The notes beneath the pieces were generated by a model that was given only the letters and a program-made list of their open reading frames with translations, was not told the DNA's origin and did no database searches. 64,000 nt of DNA. Origin: Hepsetus odoe (lineage: Eukaryota > Chordata > Actinopteri > Characiformes > Hepsetidae). The stretch lies in NCBI GenBank assembly GCA_017165825.1, contig CM029393.1:2453520-2517519 (forward strand), in the 5' to 3' direction. This document shows, in pieces, positions 46,428-56,394 of this stretch. The translations under genes were made by a program, and so were the position numbers. How positions within the stretch are numbered: position 1 is the first letter of the stretch; each line of letters begins with the position of its first letter.

Positions 46428-46624
46428 CATTTACAGCATTTAGCAGATGCTCTTATCCAGAGCGACTTGCATGTCCTAATTACAGGGACAGTCCCCCTGG
46501 AGCAACTCAGGGTTAAGGGTCTTGCTCAGGGACCCAGTGGTGGTAGTGCTGGAGGTGGGATTCAAACCTGGGACCTCTTGATCCAGAGGTCCGTAGCCAA
46601 GTACCCTACCACTAGACCACCTGA
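46428..46624 (-). repeat. V-SINE-like element, antisense
   Basis: In reverse complement: GTGGTCTAGTGGTAGGGTAC (A box), GGTCCCAGGTTTGAATCCC (B box), CCACTGGGTCCCTGAGCAAG, AGTCGCTCTGGATAAGAGCA and TCTGCTAAATGCTGTAAATG. The conserved GGATAAGAGC domain and TGTAAATG tail are typical of V-SINEs. Confidence 0.75.
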
Positions 46625-46687
46625 TGAGCTTGATTTAGCCTACCAGCACAGCACTCAAAACCACAATAATGATAATAATAATGATAG

Positions 46688-46913
46688 TGTGGGTGGTGGT
46701 CTAGTGGTAGGGTACTTGCCTACGGACCTATGGATTCAGAGGTTCCCGGTTCCCACCTCTAGCACTACCCACCTCTAGCACTACCACCACTGGGTCCCTG
46801 AGCAAGACCCTTAACCCTGAGTTGCTCCACGGGGACTGTCCCTGTAATTAGGACCTGTAAGTCGCTCTGGATAAGAGCGTCAGCTAAATGCCATAAATGT
46901 AAATGTAAATGTA
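46688..46913 (+). repeat. V-SINE-like element, sense, head-to-head with the previous
   Basis: Same family in the + orientation (GTGGTCTAGTGGTAGGGTAC ... GTCGCTCTGGATAAGAGCG ... ATGTAAATGTAAATG tail). It carries a small internal duplication of CCCACCTCTAGCACTA near 46754-46784. Confidence 0.75.
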
Positions 46914-46924
46914 AATACAATGCA

Positions 46925-47062
46925 GCCCATACACACCGTGCAGCATGGGGCAGCCACACATCCAGCACAAGGGGAGCATTGATGGGGATGGTACCTTGCT
47001 AAACGTACAGGGCAACCTACTTGTCTGGGATTTGAACCCACAACACTCTGAACTTGGGATCT
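46925..47062 (-). repeat. tRNA-derived SINE fragment, antisense
   Basis: CCATACACACCGTGCAGCA, GGTACCTTGCTAAACGTAC, AGGGCAACCTACTTGTCTGG and GATTTGAACCCACAAC, collinear with 5690-5925. Confidence 0.65.
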
Positions 47063-48539
47063 CAGAACATGATTTCCTTGCCTTGTTTCCCATTTTCCAA
47101 ATAATCCTTGAGTCCACTTTTGCAAACTAAAGGACACCCAATGGACACTCTCAAATCATGTCTACTTGTTATCTAACTAATAAAGGCCTGCTTATGTGGT
47201 TTGTGCCACTGTATGACAGACTATTCTCTTTAGAAATGGTATACAATTATTAAAGTATATACTTCGTTCATATTAAACACATTCTATGAACTTATAAATA
47301 ACAACAATCCTATTGTGCTAACTCTCTCAATTCTGACATAAAGTAGACCAACCAATAATGACAAAAGTATTCATACGGCACATACTTAGTAGGGGTTCAT
47401 CACAAAGCCATTATTGGCATTAATGCTTGAAGCTATAAATACATGTAAACTTTTTTTTAGTTCGTATTTATGATTTATGAAAATCTGAAGTCATATGCAC
47501 TTAAAACATATTCAATAAAAAACAAACAAATAGCAATAGAGCTGTGTATATGCATTTCATGTGATTATATCGAGGTGTGCCAGGGTTGTGCCACTTTTAG
47601 AGCCTTGATTTTTAAATGGTATCATGCAAATAAGGCAAAATCAAATCATCAGCAGAGGCACTGACAAGCCCCTTCATTAGGGTACGTTGCATCTACACAC
47701 ATTGTCCATCTTATAATTATATAACTTTAACAGTATTTTTTGTTTGTTTGGCACCATCCGTGCCATCCAAGGTCCAAACGTAACTTTCATTTTTAAAAAT
47801 CTGGCCTCTTGCTAGTCACACAGCCTTGCTCATGCACGAGTGTGCATAATAGTAATCATTTTTCTCCATATTAGTGGTCGTTGGATGTGTGTTACAAGCA
47901 TGCTTGCTCTCCCCTACTATAATAAGGTCTTACCTTCCACACAGGCCACAATATTAACACACTTAATAACACTCTCAGGGGGGTTAACATTTATTTACTC
48001 AGAAAAACATGAATAAACTGATTAATAAATTAATAAATTGACAAAAAAATACAAATATAGTCGTGCTTCTTGTTTACGCTCTCCTCAGGGAAACCCAGAA
48101 TAACTAATAGTTCCTGGGACGTGATTTGGCTGATCAGCACGTCATTAAGTTTAATCAGGTGCTGATGATGGAAGGGACTGTGTCTTGTGACTGTGCTCAG
48201 CAGATCATGGAGAAATATGAAAGCCTATGTTCTTAAAGCTATTAGTTAACAGCTCCTTAAAACAACATTATTATTATGAATTTATCAGAATGTAGTTGAA
48301 AAATTTGCTGTAGTACTGGAAAAAGTAAAAAAAAAAAAGAACAAAAAATGTCTTGCCATTGATTTTGTTTAATTTATCCAATTCTTTATGTTTTGCTTTG
48401 CATAAACGAAACATATAAAAAGTGCGACATAAACAGGACTTTCTTGCTCATCCGTTGGAACCAAATATTTAAAAGTTCTGACTTATTGGGCCAGAAGCCT
48501 GAGATCTACTTTTCACATTTTCCGGGTTGTGTTTACTTT
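47063..48539. other. Intergenic, no gene seen
   Basis: No recognised feature. Confidence 0.4.
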
Positions 48540-48830
48540 TTCGACCCGAGCAGCCTCTTTCTCCACTTCTCTAATTCATTGTTTCCTTCAGTTTGGCCAG
48601 CTGGGCCAGATGTGGGGGCAGCATTCAGTTGAGCTTGTTTTTCACGGAACATCTTTTTTGCCCGCCTGACTTTTTTCAGTTCTCAGTGTCAGTTTCTTTG
48701 CTTAGGGTGAATCATTTCTTAAAGTTGTAACTGTTCCTTTTTCTGTTTGCTCAATCGCACGTTTCAACTTCTGCTCCACTGCACTCAGCAATGACCAGCT
48801 TTTGACAGATTCTTTGAAACAAAGAACAGA
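48540..48830 (-). pseudogene. Possible decayed coding remnant, unidentified
   Basis: The minus strand reads ESVKSWSLLSAVEQKLKRAI, then EQTEKGTVTTLRNDSP and a stop. After a one-base shift it reads VRRAKKMFREKQAQLNAAPT, SGPAGQTEGNNELEKWRKRL and LGSKK with a stop. The composition (charged, coiled-coil-like, Lys/Arg-rich end) looks protein-like, and the stop plus frameshift suggest a pseudogene. I do not recognise the parent and no splice signals were assigned. It may be chance. Confidence 0.25.
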
Positions 48831-48899
48831 AAGTGATTTTATTCAACCTAGAATCCCAACAAAAAACCTTTTCATATTTTAGACTTTCAATAAAAAAAA

Positions 48900-49230
48900 A
48901 ACAAAAAAAAAAACTGTTTACATTTAAAATGCAATTTGGCGATTCCCTGATTTTACATGATGCATTATTATGTGATTGAAATTCTTTTTAAAGTTTTATT
49001 AAGTAATTGGTTTAATTAATAATCATTATGTGCAACAATGCTATCAATAAATGCTTATTAGGGACAAATGCATAAACAAATGATATTTCAAGCATTTTAA
49101 TTCAAATTTATTGAAAAAAGGAAAGAAGAATAGTGGAACATCTAATAAACAGCCACTTTACACAAATCATAAATACATTTGTTTAATTTGTGGTGGAACA
49201 CTAGATGGCAGTAATTTATCATTTATTAAA
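48900..49230. other. No gene seen
   Basis: AT-rich sequence between the remnant above and the CT/CA microsatellite. Confidence 0.4.
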
Positions 49231-49236
49231 GAGTCT

Positions 49237-49239
<3 letters not shown>

Positions 49240-49296
<57 letters not shown>

Positions 49297-49302
49297 CTCT
49301 CA

Positions 49303-49348
<46 letters not shown>
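49240..49348. repeat. Compound (CT)n-(CA)n microsatellite
   Basis: About 27 CT units to 49300, one CCTCTC break near 49291, then about 23 CA units from 49304. On the minus strand the CA part is read through by the guanylin-like exon 3 frame. Confidence 0.95.
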
Positions 49349-49349
<1 letters not shown>

Positions 49350-49475
49350 CAAGAAAGAATAAACAGGACATCTGGGAGGTAATGCATGGATGTTGAGTTA
49401 AATATTGCTGAAGACATCCAGTGCAGGCAACGTTGGCACAAATCTCACAGGGGTCTGCAGGAGTGATGATTTTGA
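49300..49475 (-). CDS. Guanylin-like gene, exon 3 (mature peptide)
   Basis: A polypyrimidine tract and acceptor CCTTACAG precede TCAAAATC. In the frame starting with two bases of a split codon it reads KIITPADPCEICANVACTGC, then LQQYLTQHPCITSQMSCLFF, LV and a Val-Cys run. PCEICANVACTGC has the C-x2-C-x4-C-x2-C spacing of guanylin/uroguanylin, intestinal and renal peptide hormones that activate guanylate cyclase C to raise cGMP and drive fluid and salt secretion. Known family members stop at or one residue after the last Cys. Here the frame stays open through the CA repeat to TGA at 49302-49300. Either the stop was lost or there is a sequence error. Confidence 0.75.
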
Positions 49476-50989
49476 CTGTAAGGACAAAAAAAGTTCAATT
49501 CAAGCTGGATTACCCACAAAGCATAAAACATTTAGAGTAATTCTTAAAATGACCAAAAAAATAAATAAATAAATAAATGTCAGACAAGGGATGATGTGCA
49601 TTTTTGGCTCTTTGGCTTTGTTACAGTGCAGTCAAACTGAGAGGTAATACGATCCAATAAATGAAACATAATTTCAAATTGTTGACCAATTCCATTTGGA
49701 CCTTATGTTGAAGTTTTACATGCTGTGTCAACCTAGACTGCTTTAACAGTTCTTAAAGGGAAAGTAAAAAACAACTTCATTTACTCTAGGGAGTGTAAAG
49801 ATAAGAAAAAATGGTCATGAAGAGTCGCACCACATAAACATTGTAAATGGACCTCAGGGGAAGAAGATTAATTTTCAGATACTGGCTCATTAACTCTGAG
49901 TATTCCTAGACTGTTTTATGACTTTGTGCCAAGAATTGAGTGTGAGCCCCATACTAACATTTATAGCACTATTAATAAAGGCAAATTGCATCTCGTACCA
50001 GGCGGTTAAAGTGTTTATTACCTTTTATCATAATAAAGCATTCTTTCAGTGAACAATTATTGACAAAGGTATAGTTTTGTTTTCAAAAGAAGAGGCTGGG
50101 ACCATGGATTCATAAACCTACCCCAAGATCCAGTGTTAACCAATCTACTCTGCACATTTTTGAGTTTTCCCAGCTAAATATCATTTTTAGGTTATAAAGG
50201 AGGGAAAACACTAAAAAGTTCAGGGCAGCAGGCCTGTATAACTGAGCTGTGGTCTGTATAACTGAGAGCTAATAAACAAACAAAAAAAATCTGAAATTTG
50301 GGTTCTACACTTTACATAATGTATATCTTTCCTACAGTTTTTATCTACAGGTGCAGTGAATGTAGCTTATTTTATTCAGGAGATTTATATAGATGTATCT
50401 ATTGGGGTTGTTTATAACTACTGCTTTATTCTGCCTTGGTGGCCTATTTAGTGTCAGTGTACAAAATCAGCTTACTGTGCTCTTTCTAGAGTGTCATATT
50501 GGCCAGTAAACCCAGATGGAGCAGTCTGGAAAAGCAGCAGACCCCATTACTGGCTGTTAATGTGATGCACTATTAAGCACCAACGTTTAGCATAACTTTT
50601 TTTTTTCAAAGAGTGTGAGCCGTACATGCATTGTTGGGAGCCTTTTTAAATGACAAAATAATACATTAATTAAAAAAACTCAGTCTTGTGGCTCAACCCA
50701 ATGAAAGCTATGACTTCCATTGATACCGATTACTATAATGCAGTTATCACAGCTGAGCAGCAGAGGAGCTCCATCCAGACTGATCTTTTCCAGTGTGAAA
50801 TCAAGAAAAAAGTTGATTTGATCTAAAGTTGATTCAGCCGTCAAATAAGATTTGTCTGATTATCTGATCCAATTCTGAATTTGAAGTAAAAATTGGGAAA
50901 TGGTGTTATTCAATTTACTGCCAAGCTATCTATTGAATTCTCCATAACTTCAAGCAGCTTCTAAAGTGGGTGGGGAGCCAAAACTGTTT
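49476..50989. other. Putative intron 2 of the guanylin-like gene, part
   Basis: No alternative exon 3 or exon 2 was found here. An (AAAT) run lies near 49560. Confidence 0.4.
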
Positions 50990-51008
50990 AGTACTGTTTT
51001 GTGCCGTC

Positions 51009-51107
51009 CCTGGTGGAAACTGTGCCTATGAATCTTGGAATTGCTTCTGTGATCAGCTCAGCCTGAGTGGGCCGCACGAGTTCCACCTGACAGAAAAAGA
51101 AGGGGTC
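51009..51107 (-). other. Exon-like open segment, unidentified
   Basis: The minus strand has a good acceptor (TTCTTTTTCTGTCAG) followed by GTGGAACTCGTG. It reads VELVRPTQAELITEAIPRFI then GTVSTRDGTKQY and TAA, 32 codons. It is GC-richer than its surroundings. No family recognised and no partner exon found. An open segment of this length can arise by chance. Confidence 0.2.
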
Positions 51108-51639
51108 AGTGATTGCATCGCCACAGCTGCCGTCTAGTCAATAGGGGCTTGCAGTCGGCCTACGTGCCTGTAAGACTGTGGGAGAAATCAGTTCAGCCAT
51201 TGATGAAGCGCAAAAACTCAGTGGAAGAGTGTGGGAGTTAGATTACTCTCAGTGGAGCCCTGGGGTGGCAGCTAGTGTGGACAAGGATTTATAGTACAGT
51301 TGGTGAGTCACACAAGTCAGCAAAATTAGTTCAGATAATGGGAAGAAAACTTCCTACAGCATGCACCAAAAGCCTAACACACTAGTCCTCTTGTTAACTA
51401 AGAACAGTAAAGCCTCATTGCATTGGATCGCATCCAAGTGAAATGTGTTACATGTCTCATCCAAACTATGATAGATTTACACTACTTCAGCCCTTGTTGT
51501 TTATCTCCATTGTAGCTCTACTTGATTCACAGTTAGTGGCTGTAGTTCATCATTTCAGGCATTGCAGTTATAAAGTGACCAGTTTCTCCCTGCAGAGCCG
51601 CTCTCAAGCAGGGTACGACTACGATGTGTGTAAAACCCC

Positions 51640-51780
51640 CAGCAAGACTGCTGTGCCTGATGCACTCATAACAGCTCCACACAGTCCTCCATGTTGCTAC
51701 CTTGCCAGTGTCACTGCAGTGCTGAGAATGATTCACCACCCAAAACATGTTCGTCACTGTGGTCAGGATTGACCAATGAA
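51640..51780 (+). repeat. MITE internal fragment
   Basis: CTGCTGTGCCTGATGCACTC, ATAACAGCTCCACACAGTC, CCAGTGTCACTGCAGTGCTG and AGAATGATTCACCACCC belong to the common fish palindromic element ending GATCAGCC...ACATTAAAACCACC. The 109-residue open frame over it is not a gene. Confidence 0.55.
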
Positions 51781-52390
51781 TATAACTATACTCCTATTCC
51801 ATATATACAAAATCTGAAGGTTAAAAAGTAATTTTCAATCCTTGCTGCTCTTTGACATTGAATCAGCTGAATCTTGTTTGTATAGCCAGCTGAACTCTGG
51901 AAAGTCATCTCTGTTAAATATTTATCCAGTGATAATTCAACATTCATTAATCGTAGACACCACTTTATTATCAACAACTATATAAAGACACCATGGCCAT
52001 ACTATATGTTTATAACAGGTCTATAAGGATTTGTAACTTGTAATGACCAGGTGGTAGAATACATGATTGAAAAACAAGCTTTTACAGGTATGGCGGTTGC
52101 TTTGCGGATGATGCTGTGGATTAACAAGCACCCTTCGTTCAGAATACTGAATGGTCGTCCGATGCGCTGATAGAAAATGACAATCTTCAGCTGGGAGGCG
52201 GACTGTTTATGTAGGCAAATGTAATTCTAAGCAATTCTTCCTTAACTGAGCGCAATTAAATCCATGTTTACTGAGGTTGATTTTCCAGCTTTGAATGAAA
52301 GGCCAATACACTGAGCAATATCAGTGCAATATTGTACAAGACTACAGAGTTGAAAATAAGTATATGCTAATTTCAAATAAGCACAGGTAC
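51781..52390. other. Putative intron 2 remainder
   Basis: No recognised feature. Confidence 0.4.
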
Positions 52391-52567
52391 CCTAGGTTGA
52401 AAAGATCTGGTCACTTGATCGTCTCTTTGGCACACTTCCAGGAACTCTGCTGGCAGTTCTGGGTTTTCGCATAAGGGGACAGGTGTGACATGAGTGAGAT
52501 GAGGGTCACTGCTTTGAGAAGCCTCAATCAGATTCTTCAGAAGCTTCACAGCCAGGCTGGCACTGAT
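52391..52567 (-). CDS. Guanylin-like gene, exon 2 (pro-region)
   Basis: The minus strand reads ISASLAVKLLKNLIEASQSS, DPHLTHVTPVPLCENPELPA and EFLEVCQRDDQVTRSFQPR. This matches the guanylin pro-region layout: FSFSLESVKKLKDL, then V-P-x-L-C-x-N-P-x-x-P-E-E-x-x-x-x-C. Tandem acceptors TTTTACAG/GACAG/ATC exist. The second (first exon base 52567) keeps phase 0 with exon 1; the first gives a stop after nine codons. Donor candidates are AGG/GTACCT (exon end 52391) and CAA/GTGACC (exon end 52415), both phase 0. Exon 3 needs one extra base, so the reading frame does not connect cleanly. Confidence 0.75.
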
Positions 52568-52572
52568 CTGTC

Positions 52573-53041
52573 CTGTAAAAATAAAGACACTGTATTAATT
52601 GCATCTGGATCGATATTAAAGCAAGGGTCGAATTTGTTCCAGTATGTTCTAGCTAACTTCCAAAAGGAAATAATTCTGCCATTTCTTTCAGAGGTGTCTG
52701 TTTTTTTCTTCATCTGAGTAGAAACCGAACCACTAATAATTTACCTTACTTAATTCTCCTTAATTCTGCTTCCTGTAAAAGAAGCAACACTTGTGATTCA
52801 AGGAAAGGTAAGGAACAGTAATAGAACAAATAAATAATCATCTGAGTGTAAAAAAGACAACCTTGTAAACCAATGAGAAAAAGCACCAAGTTAAATTTAC
52901 AAGCTTCGGTTCTGCAAGCCAATCAAAGCACAGCATTGTCTAGCTCTAAACTTGAGTGTTGAGAATCATCAAATTTGCAAAGAAAGACAATTTTACAAGT
53001 GGACACAAAAAAACGCATCATATATATTTGTCATATTTGTC

Positions 53042-53043
<2 letters not shown>
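52573..53043. other. Putative intron 1, part
   Basis: No recognised feature. Confidence 0.5.
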
Positions 53044-53080
<37 letters not shown>

Positions 53081-53126
53081 ATATATACACACACACATTT
53101 AATACATTATATATATACATATATAC

Positions 53127-53180
<54 letters not shown>
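53044..53180. repeat. (TA)n microsatellites in putative intron 1
   Basis: Two TA tracts (53044-53078 and 53131-53180) separated by a short CA run. Confidence 0.9.
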
Positions 53181-53182
<2 letters not shown>

Positions 53183-53334
53183 GTATTAAATGTATTAAAT
53201 TATCCTTTGAAATACCACTCAAAGGAATAGAAGAAAACTATTTTTTTAAACCATTTTATAATGAGAATATATATTTAGCAGTTGCCTTCAAATATTTTTA
53301 CAAGGTTTCACAGATTTGCAGTAATTCAGATTTG

Positions 53335-53475
53335 CAATTATCCATTCATTCGCAGAACTGTTTATCCTAATTAGAGCCATTGGGGGGTGCTTTGAACCAA
53401 TCCCAGCACTCATAGAGCAAAAAGGTGGAAGTTCATCAAACACACTCACACCCCAACTGTGAGGTGACACAACTA
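53335..53475 (-). repeat. Old SINE-like repeat (GCGCAGTGG type) 3' part
   Basis: TTTATCCTAATTAGAGCC, GGGGTGCTTTGAACCAATCCC and CAAACACACTCACACCCCAAC, then GTGAGGTGACAC. It lies in intron 1 of the guanylin-like gene. Confidence 0.45.
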
Positions 53476-53793
53476 ATCAGTGTAGTTTCTGGTTTATTTT
53501 CCCTGACATTCTGGATTCTGCAATGCATTAATTAAAGCCCCCCGTTCATTTATTTTTATGCGTAATATGTATTATGTATTGTGTGCTTCAGGTGCCCCAT
53601 TTGATTGGCACGAAATCCCCACACAGACTCCTTTTTCCCTGAATAATCACAGACACAAAATTTTTCCTAAATGGCAATCCTAATATTTAATATCCTAATA
53701 GCTAACTATTTCCCTGTTGGCTTTCACTGAGTGAACTTAAAGTTTAGCTCAGATGAGAGTCAGCCGGGCATGAATATGTCCCTAGTGACTTAC
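53476..53793. other. Putative intron 1 remainder
   Basis: No recognised feature. The donor of exon 1, GTAAGT, is at 53793-53788. Confidence 0.5.
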
Positions 53794-53862
53794 CGTAACC
53801 TTTACAGTGAGTGAGCTCAGCAGGCAAGATGCCAGCAGAAGAGAAACCATCAACAGTCTCAT
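53794..53862 (-). CDS. Guanylin-like gene, exon 1 (signal peptide)
   Basis: The start ATG at 53862 has A at -3. It reads MRLLMVSLLLASCLLSSLTV and KVT, 23 codons in phase 0, ending at a strong donor ACG/GTAAGT. This is a secretory signal peptide, and the VT near its end parallels the VTVQ start of guanylin pro-regions. No upstream in-frame ATG is needed, because the TATA box places the transcription start only about 45 bases upstream. The join to exon 2 is inferred from position and family structure (three exons). Confidence 0.7.
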
Positions 53863-53932
53863 TTTCACAGCCTCAGCAGATGGAGCTTGAGAAAAAGAAG
53901 GAGGAGAGAGTGTTCTTAGGCATGCCTCAGGG

Positions 53933-53943
53933 GTCTATATAAA
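53933..53943 (-). promoter_or_regulatory. TATA box of the guanylin-like gene
   Basis: The minus strand has TTTATATAGAC at 53943-53933. Initiation 25-30 bases downstream would give a 5' UTR of about 45 nt before the ATG at 53862. Confidence 0.6.
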
Positions 53944-55073
53944 TTCCCGAAACTTCCGATTCACTTACTGAGTAACCTATTAAGCAGTGTAAAACTTCAA
54001 ATAATGGGTTTTTCGTTGATAACAGACAAGGATCTGTCAAGGATAACTTCTGACAAGGATAACTTCTGCTTTTGTGACCAAATATGAAGCCCTGTGAACT
54101 TGTTCTTTACATGTTAGCCTCATAAACATCTCATAAACTGCTGTACCACTTTATCATCATTGAATGATAAGGTGCAAACTAACAGGTTTTGCTTGCAGGA
54201 TGGACTTTCCCATGGAAGGGATTTAAGGGATTGTTTCTGATGAGTTACAGTGGCACTGGGGGCTTTGAGAGTTAATGTTCAAAGAATGTTACACAACACC
54301 TCAGACAAATCAATTCTGCACTACTCTATCTGAGTCAGAAACTAAGTAAACAAGATAAATCCTAGAATCTGTCTCAACAGTGACCAGAGCCAAAACAAGC
54401 AAATTGAAAAAAGCTGAATTAATTATGGTTAAGCCAAGTTAACCATATTTAGTTGTTAATAGTTTAGATCAAACATGCACTCAGGATTATTAATACCAGC
54501 TTGGTTGAATCTATTCGTCATTTAAACAGAAACTTTCCAGCAATATGAAGAGCTCTGAAAAGTGACAATGAGCAACACACTATGCTGTAGTCAAAAGCAA
54601 TTTTGGAATATATTGAGAATGAAAAATAATAAAATATATTTCTATATTAAGGACTCCATCTCACCATAGTGAGAGCTATAATTATTGATTCTGCAAAATT
54701 ACTGACTATATTAAATAAGAAAGCAATATTTTTTCACTTCCCTTCAGATATAATTCAAAATTCTCTGTCTCAAAAAAACATTTTATCATTGAACATTTTG
54801 TACATTGTTATTTAAAAACAACCCATGGGAGTGTGGTTTTTGCATCTGGACAGAAGTCCTGGTCAGCAAAAACCGTTTATATCTTATGTGAAAAAAAAAA
54901 GAATCGTTGTTTTTGGTGAATTTCTGACTTACACAAACAAAGCCCAAATGAATATTTTGGATAAAATTTGAAATACATTTTTTTGATGAATACAGCAGTA
55001 CAGACATGAAGTTAACACATGCTTAGCTTATTCCTTGAATTAAACGTGGGCATAACTTCTGAAAGGGACTATT
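53944..55073. other. Upstream of the guanylin-like gene, no gene seen
   Basis: AT-rich with no recognised feature. Confidence 0.4.
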
Positions 55074-55145
55074 TGCCATTGTGAAACATGGCACAGTGCA
55101 CACTGAGACACAACGAAATTCCACCTCTGCTTTTCACCCAAACAC
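55074..55145 (-). repeat. Old SINE 3' fragment
   Basis: CCATTGTGAAACATGGCAC, CACACTGAGACACAACGAAA and TTCCACCTCTGCTTTTCACCC are a diverged form of the 5700-5765 segment of the antisense SINE. Confidence 0.45.
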
Positions 55146-56394
55146 ACTGTTCAAATGTTCTGTGCATGGCTAAATATCTGTCCTCCAGGGTATTGTAAAG
55201 CCTTGTCTGTGGGTTGCCCAGGGTTAGATGCTGGTGGTGGGACATCCCTGGAGGATTCAATATAATCAGAACTTGTGAGCTTTGCATCCTCACCACCTCT
55301 CTTTGAGATCTGCTGGACTTGTTATAGCACAGCGTTTCTGCGTAAAATGTCCAGACAAGCCCTGCTTTGACAACCATGTCCCTTTCTGGGGTTGATGCAC
55401 ACTGTGCTTCGCTCACTGGTAGGGTAAATTGTGTTTGCCTTGACATTGGCCTTTCAGTTGGAGAACCTTTCGTCACATGGCACATTACTAAGATTGAATG
55501 GGTTAAGAAAGACATTGTCCCTTGTTTTTGTTTTCAATATCTGCTTTGTATTATGTACAGCACATTCAACTAGACAAATAACTGTAAATGACCCATTTAT
55601 GGGTTGCCATGGAAAGAAAGGTGTCTTTTGACTCTCATGATGAGTGTTGAGAGTTAAATTGCTTTTTCAACTGTGATTTCTGTATGGACTTTTCTGAAAG
55701 CTCTCTGATAGTAACTGTGTTTATTTGCTAGACTGCGTCTGGGATATGGCACTACAAAGTTGTTGGATCTGAGTAAGTGTATTTCCTCAAGGCTTCATCA
55801 TCTGTCATTTGACTGCTCTTTGGAATCTTCCTAAAGGCATACTGTAAGCATGATGGAGTTTTGGGCTTACAAGCCCTTCACTTGTAAGCCTGTGTCTGAC
55901 TTAACTGACCTCATTCAGTCAGAATTTAGAGAAAAAGAGGTTCTTTTTGCATAATTAAGCATACTTCTGAGACGTCTCTCCTGTTCTTTTTCATCTGTCC
56001 CTCAAATGAAGATGATGTACCAAAAAATGCCCAAATGAAATGCTGAGAGTGCACATGGTTTAATGCTGATGTTTCAGCAGTTAGTAAATTTATGTGCATA
56101 TCTGCTCACAAGGCACTTTTCTGTCAAAGAACTCTCAGTTTCCAGTTACATGTTGAGGATTCTCATGCTGTCATTAATTATGCCAGATACCAGTCTGTCT
56201 TTGATTAGTTTTCCAAAGAATGGGCTCACCAAATCTGCAGCTCTTTACTTTGTTTACACTCACATAAGCCTCCAATGTTTCATTTGGGCTTTGCTTTTGT
56301 ACTAGAGTAGTGTCTTTTCATTTTTACTTTTCAGGATTACACAACTGAAGGATTTTTCTATACATTGTGGGTCTTTTCCTTGATTGGCTAACGA
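55146..56394. other. Intergenic, no gene seen
   Basis: A 148-residue minus-strand open frame (55069-55515) covers the SINE remnant and lacks any recognised domain. A perfect 10-bp hairpin sits at 55864-55890. Confidence 0.4.

Noticed and set aside
46386..46778. 130-residue + strand open frame
   Set aside because: It lies across the head-to-head V-SINE pair and is repeat-derived.
49167..49441. Open frames rich in Cys-Val and Arg-Glu
   Set aside because: They are translations of the CA/CT microsatellite in frames other than that of the guanylin-like exon.
51443..51772. 109-residue + strand open frame
   Set aside because: Its 3' half is a known-type MITE (CACTGCAGTGCTGAGAATGA...), and the rest has no domain or splice support.
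55069..55515. 148-residue minus-strand open frame
   Set aside because: It spans a diverged SINE tail and shows no recognisable domain, signal peptide or splice sites.
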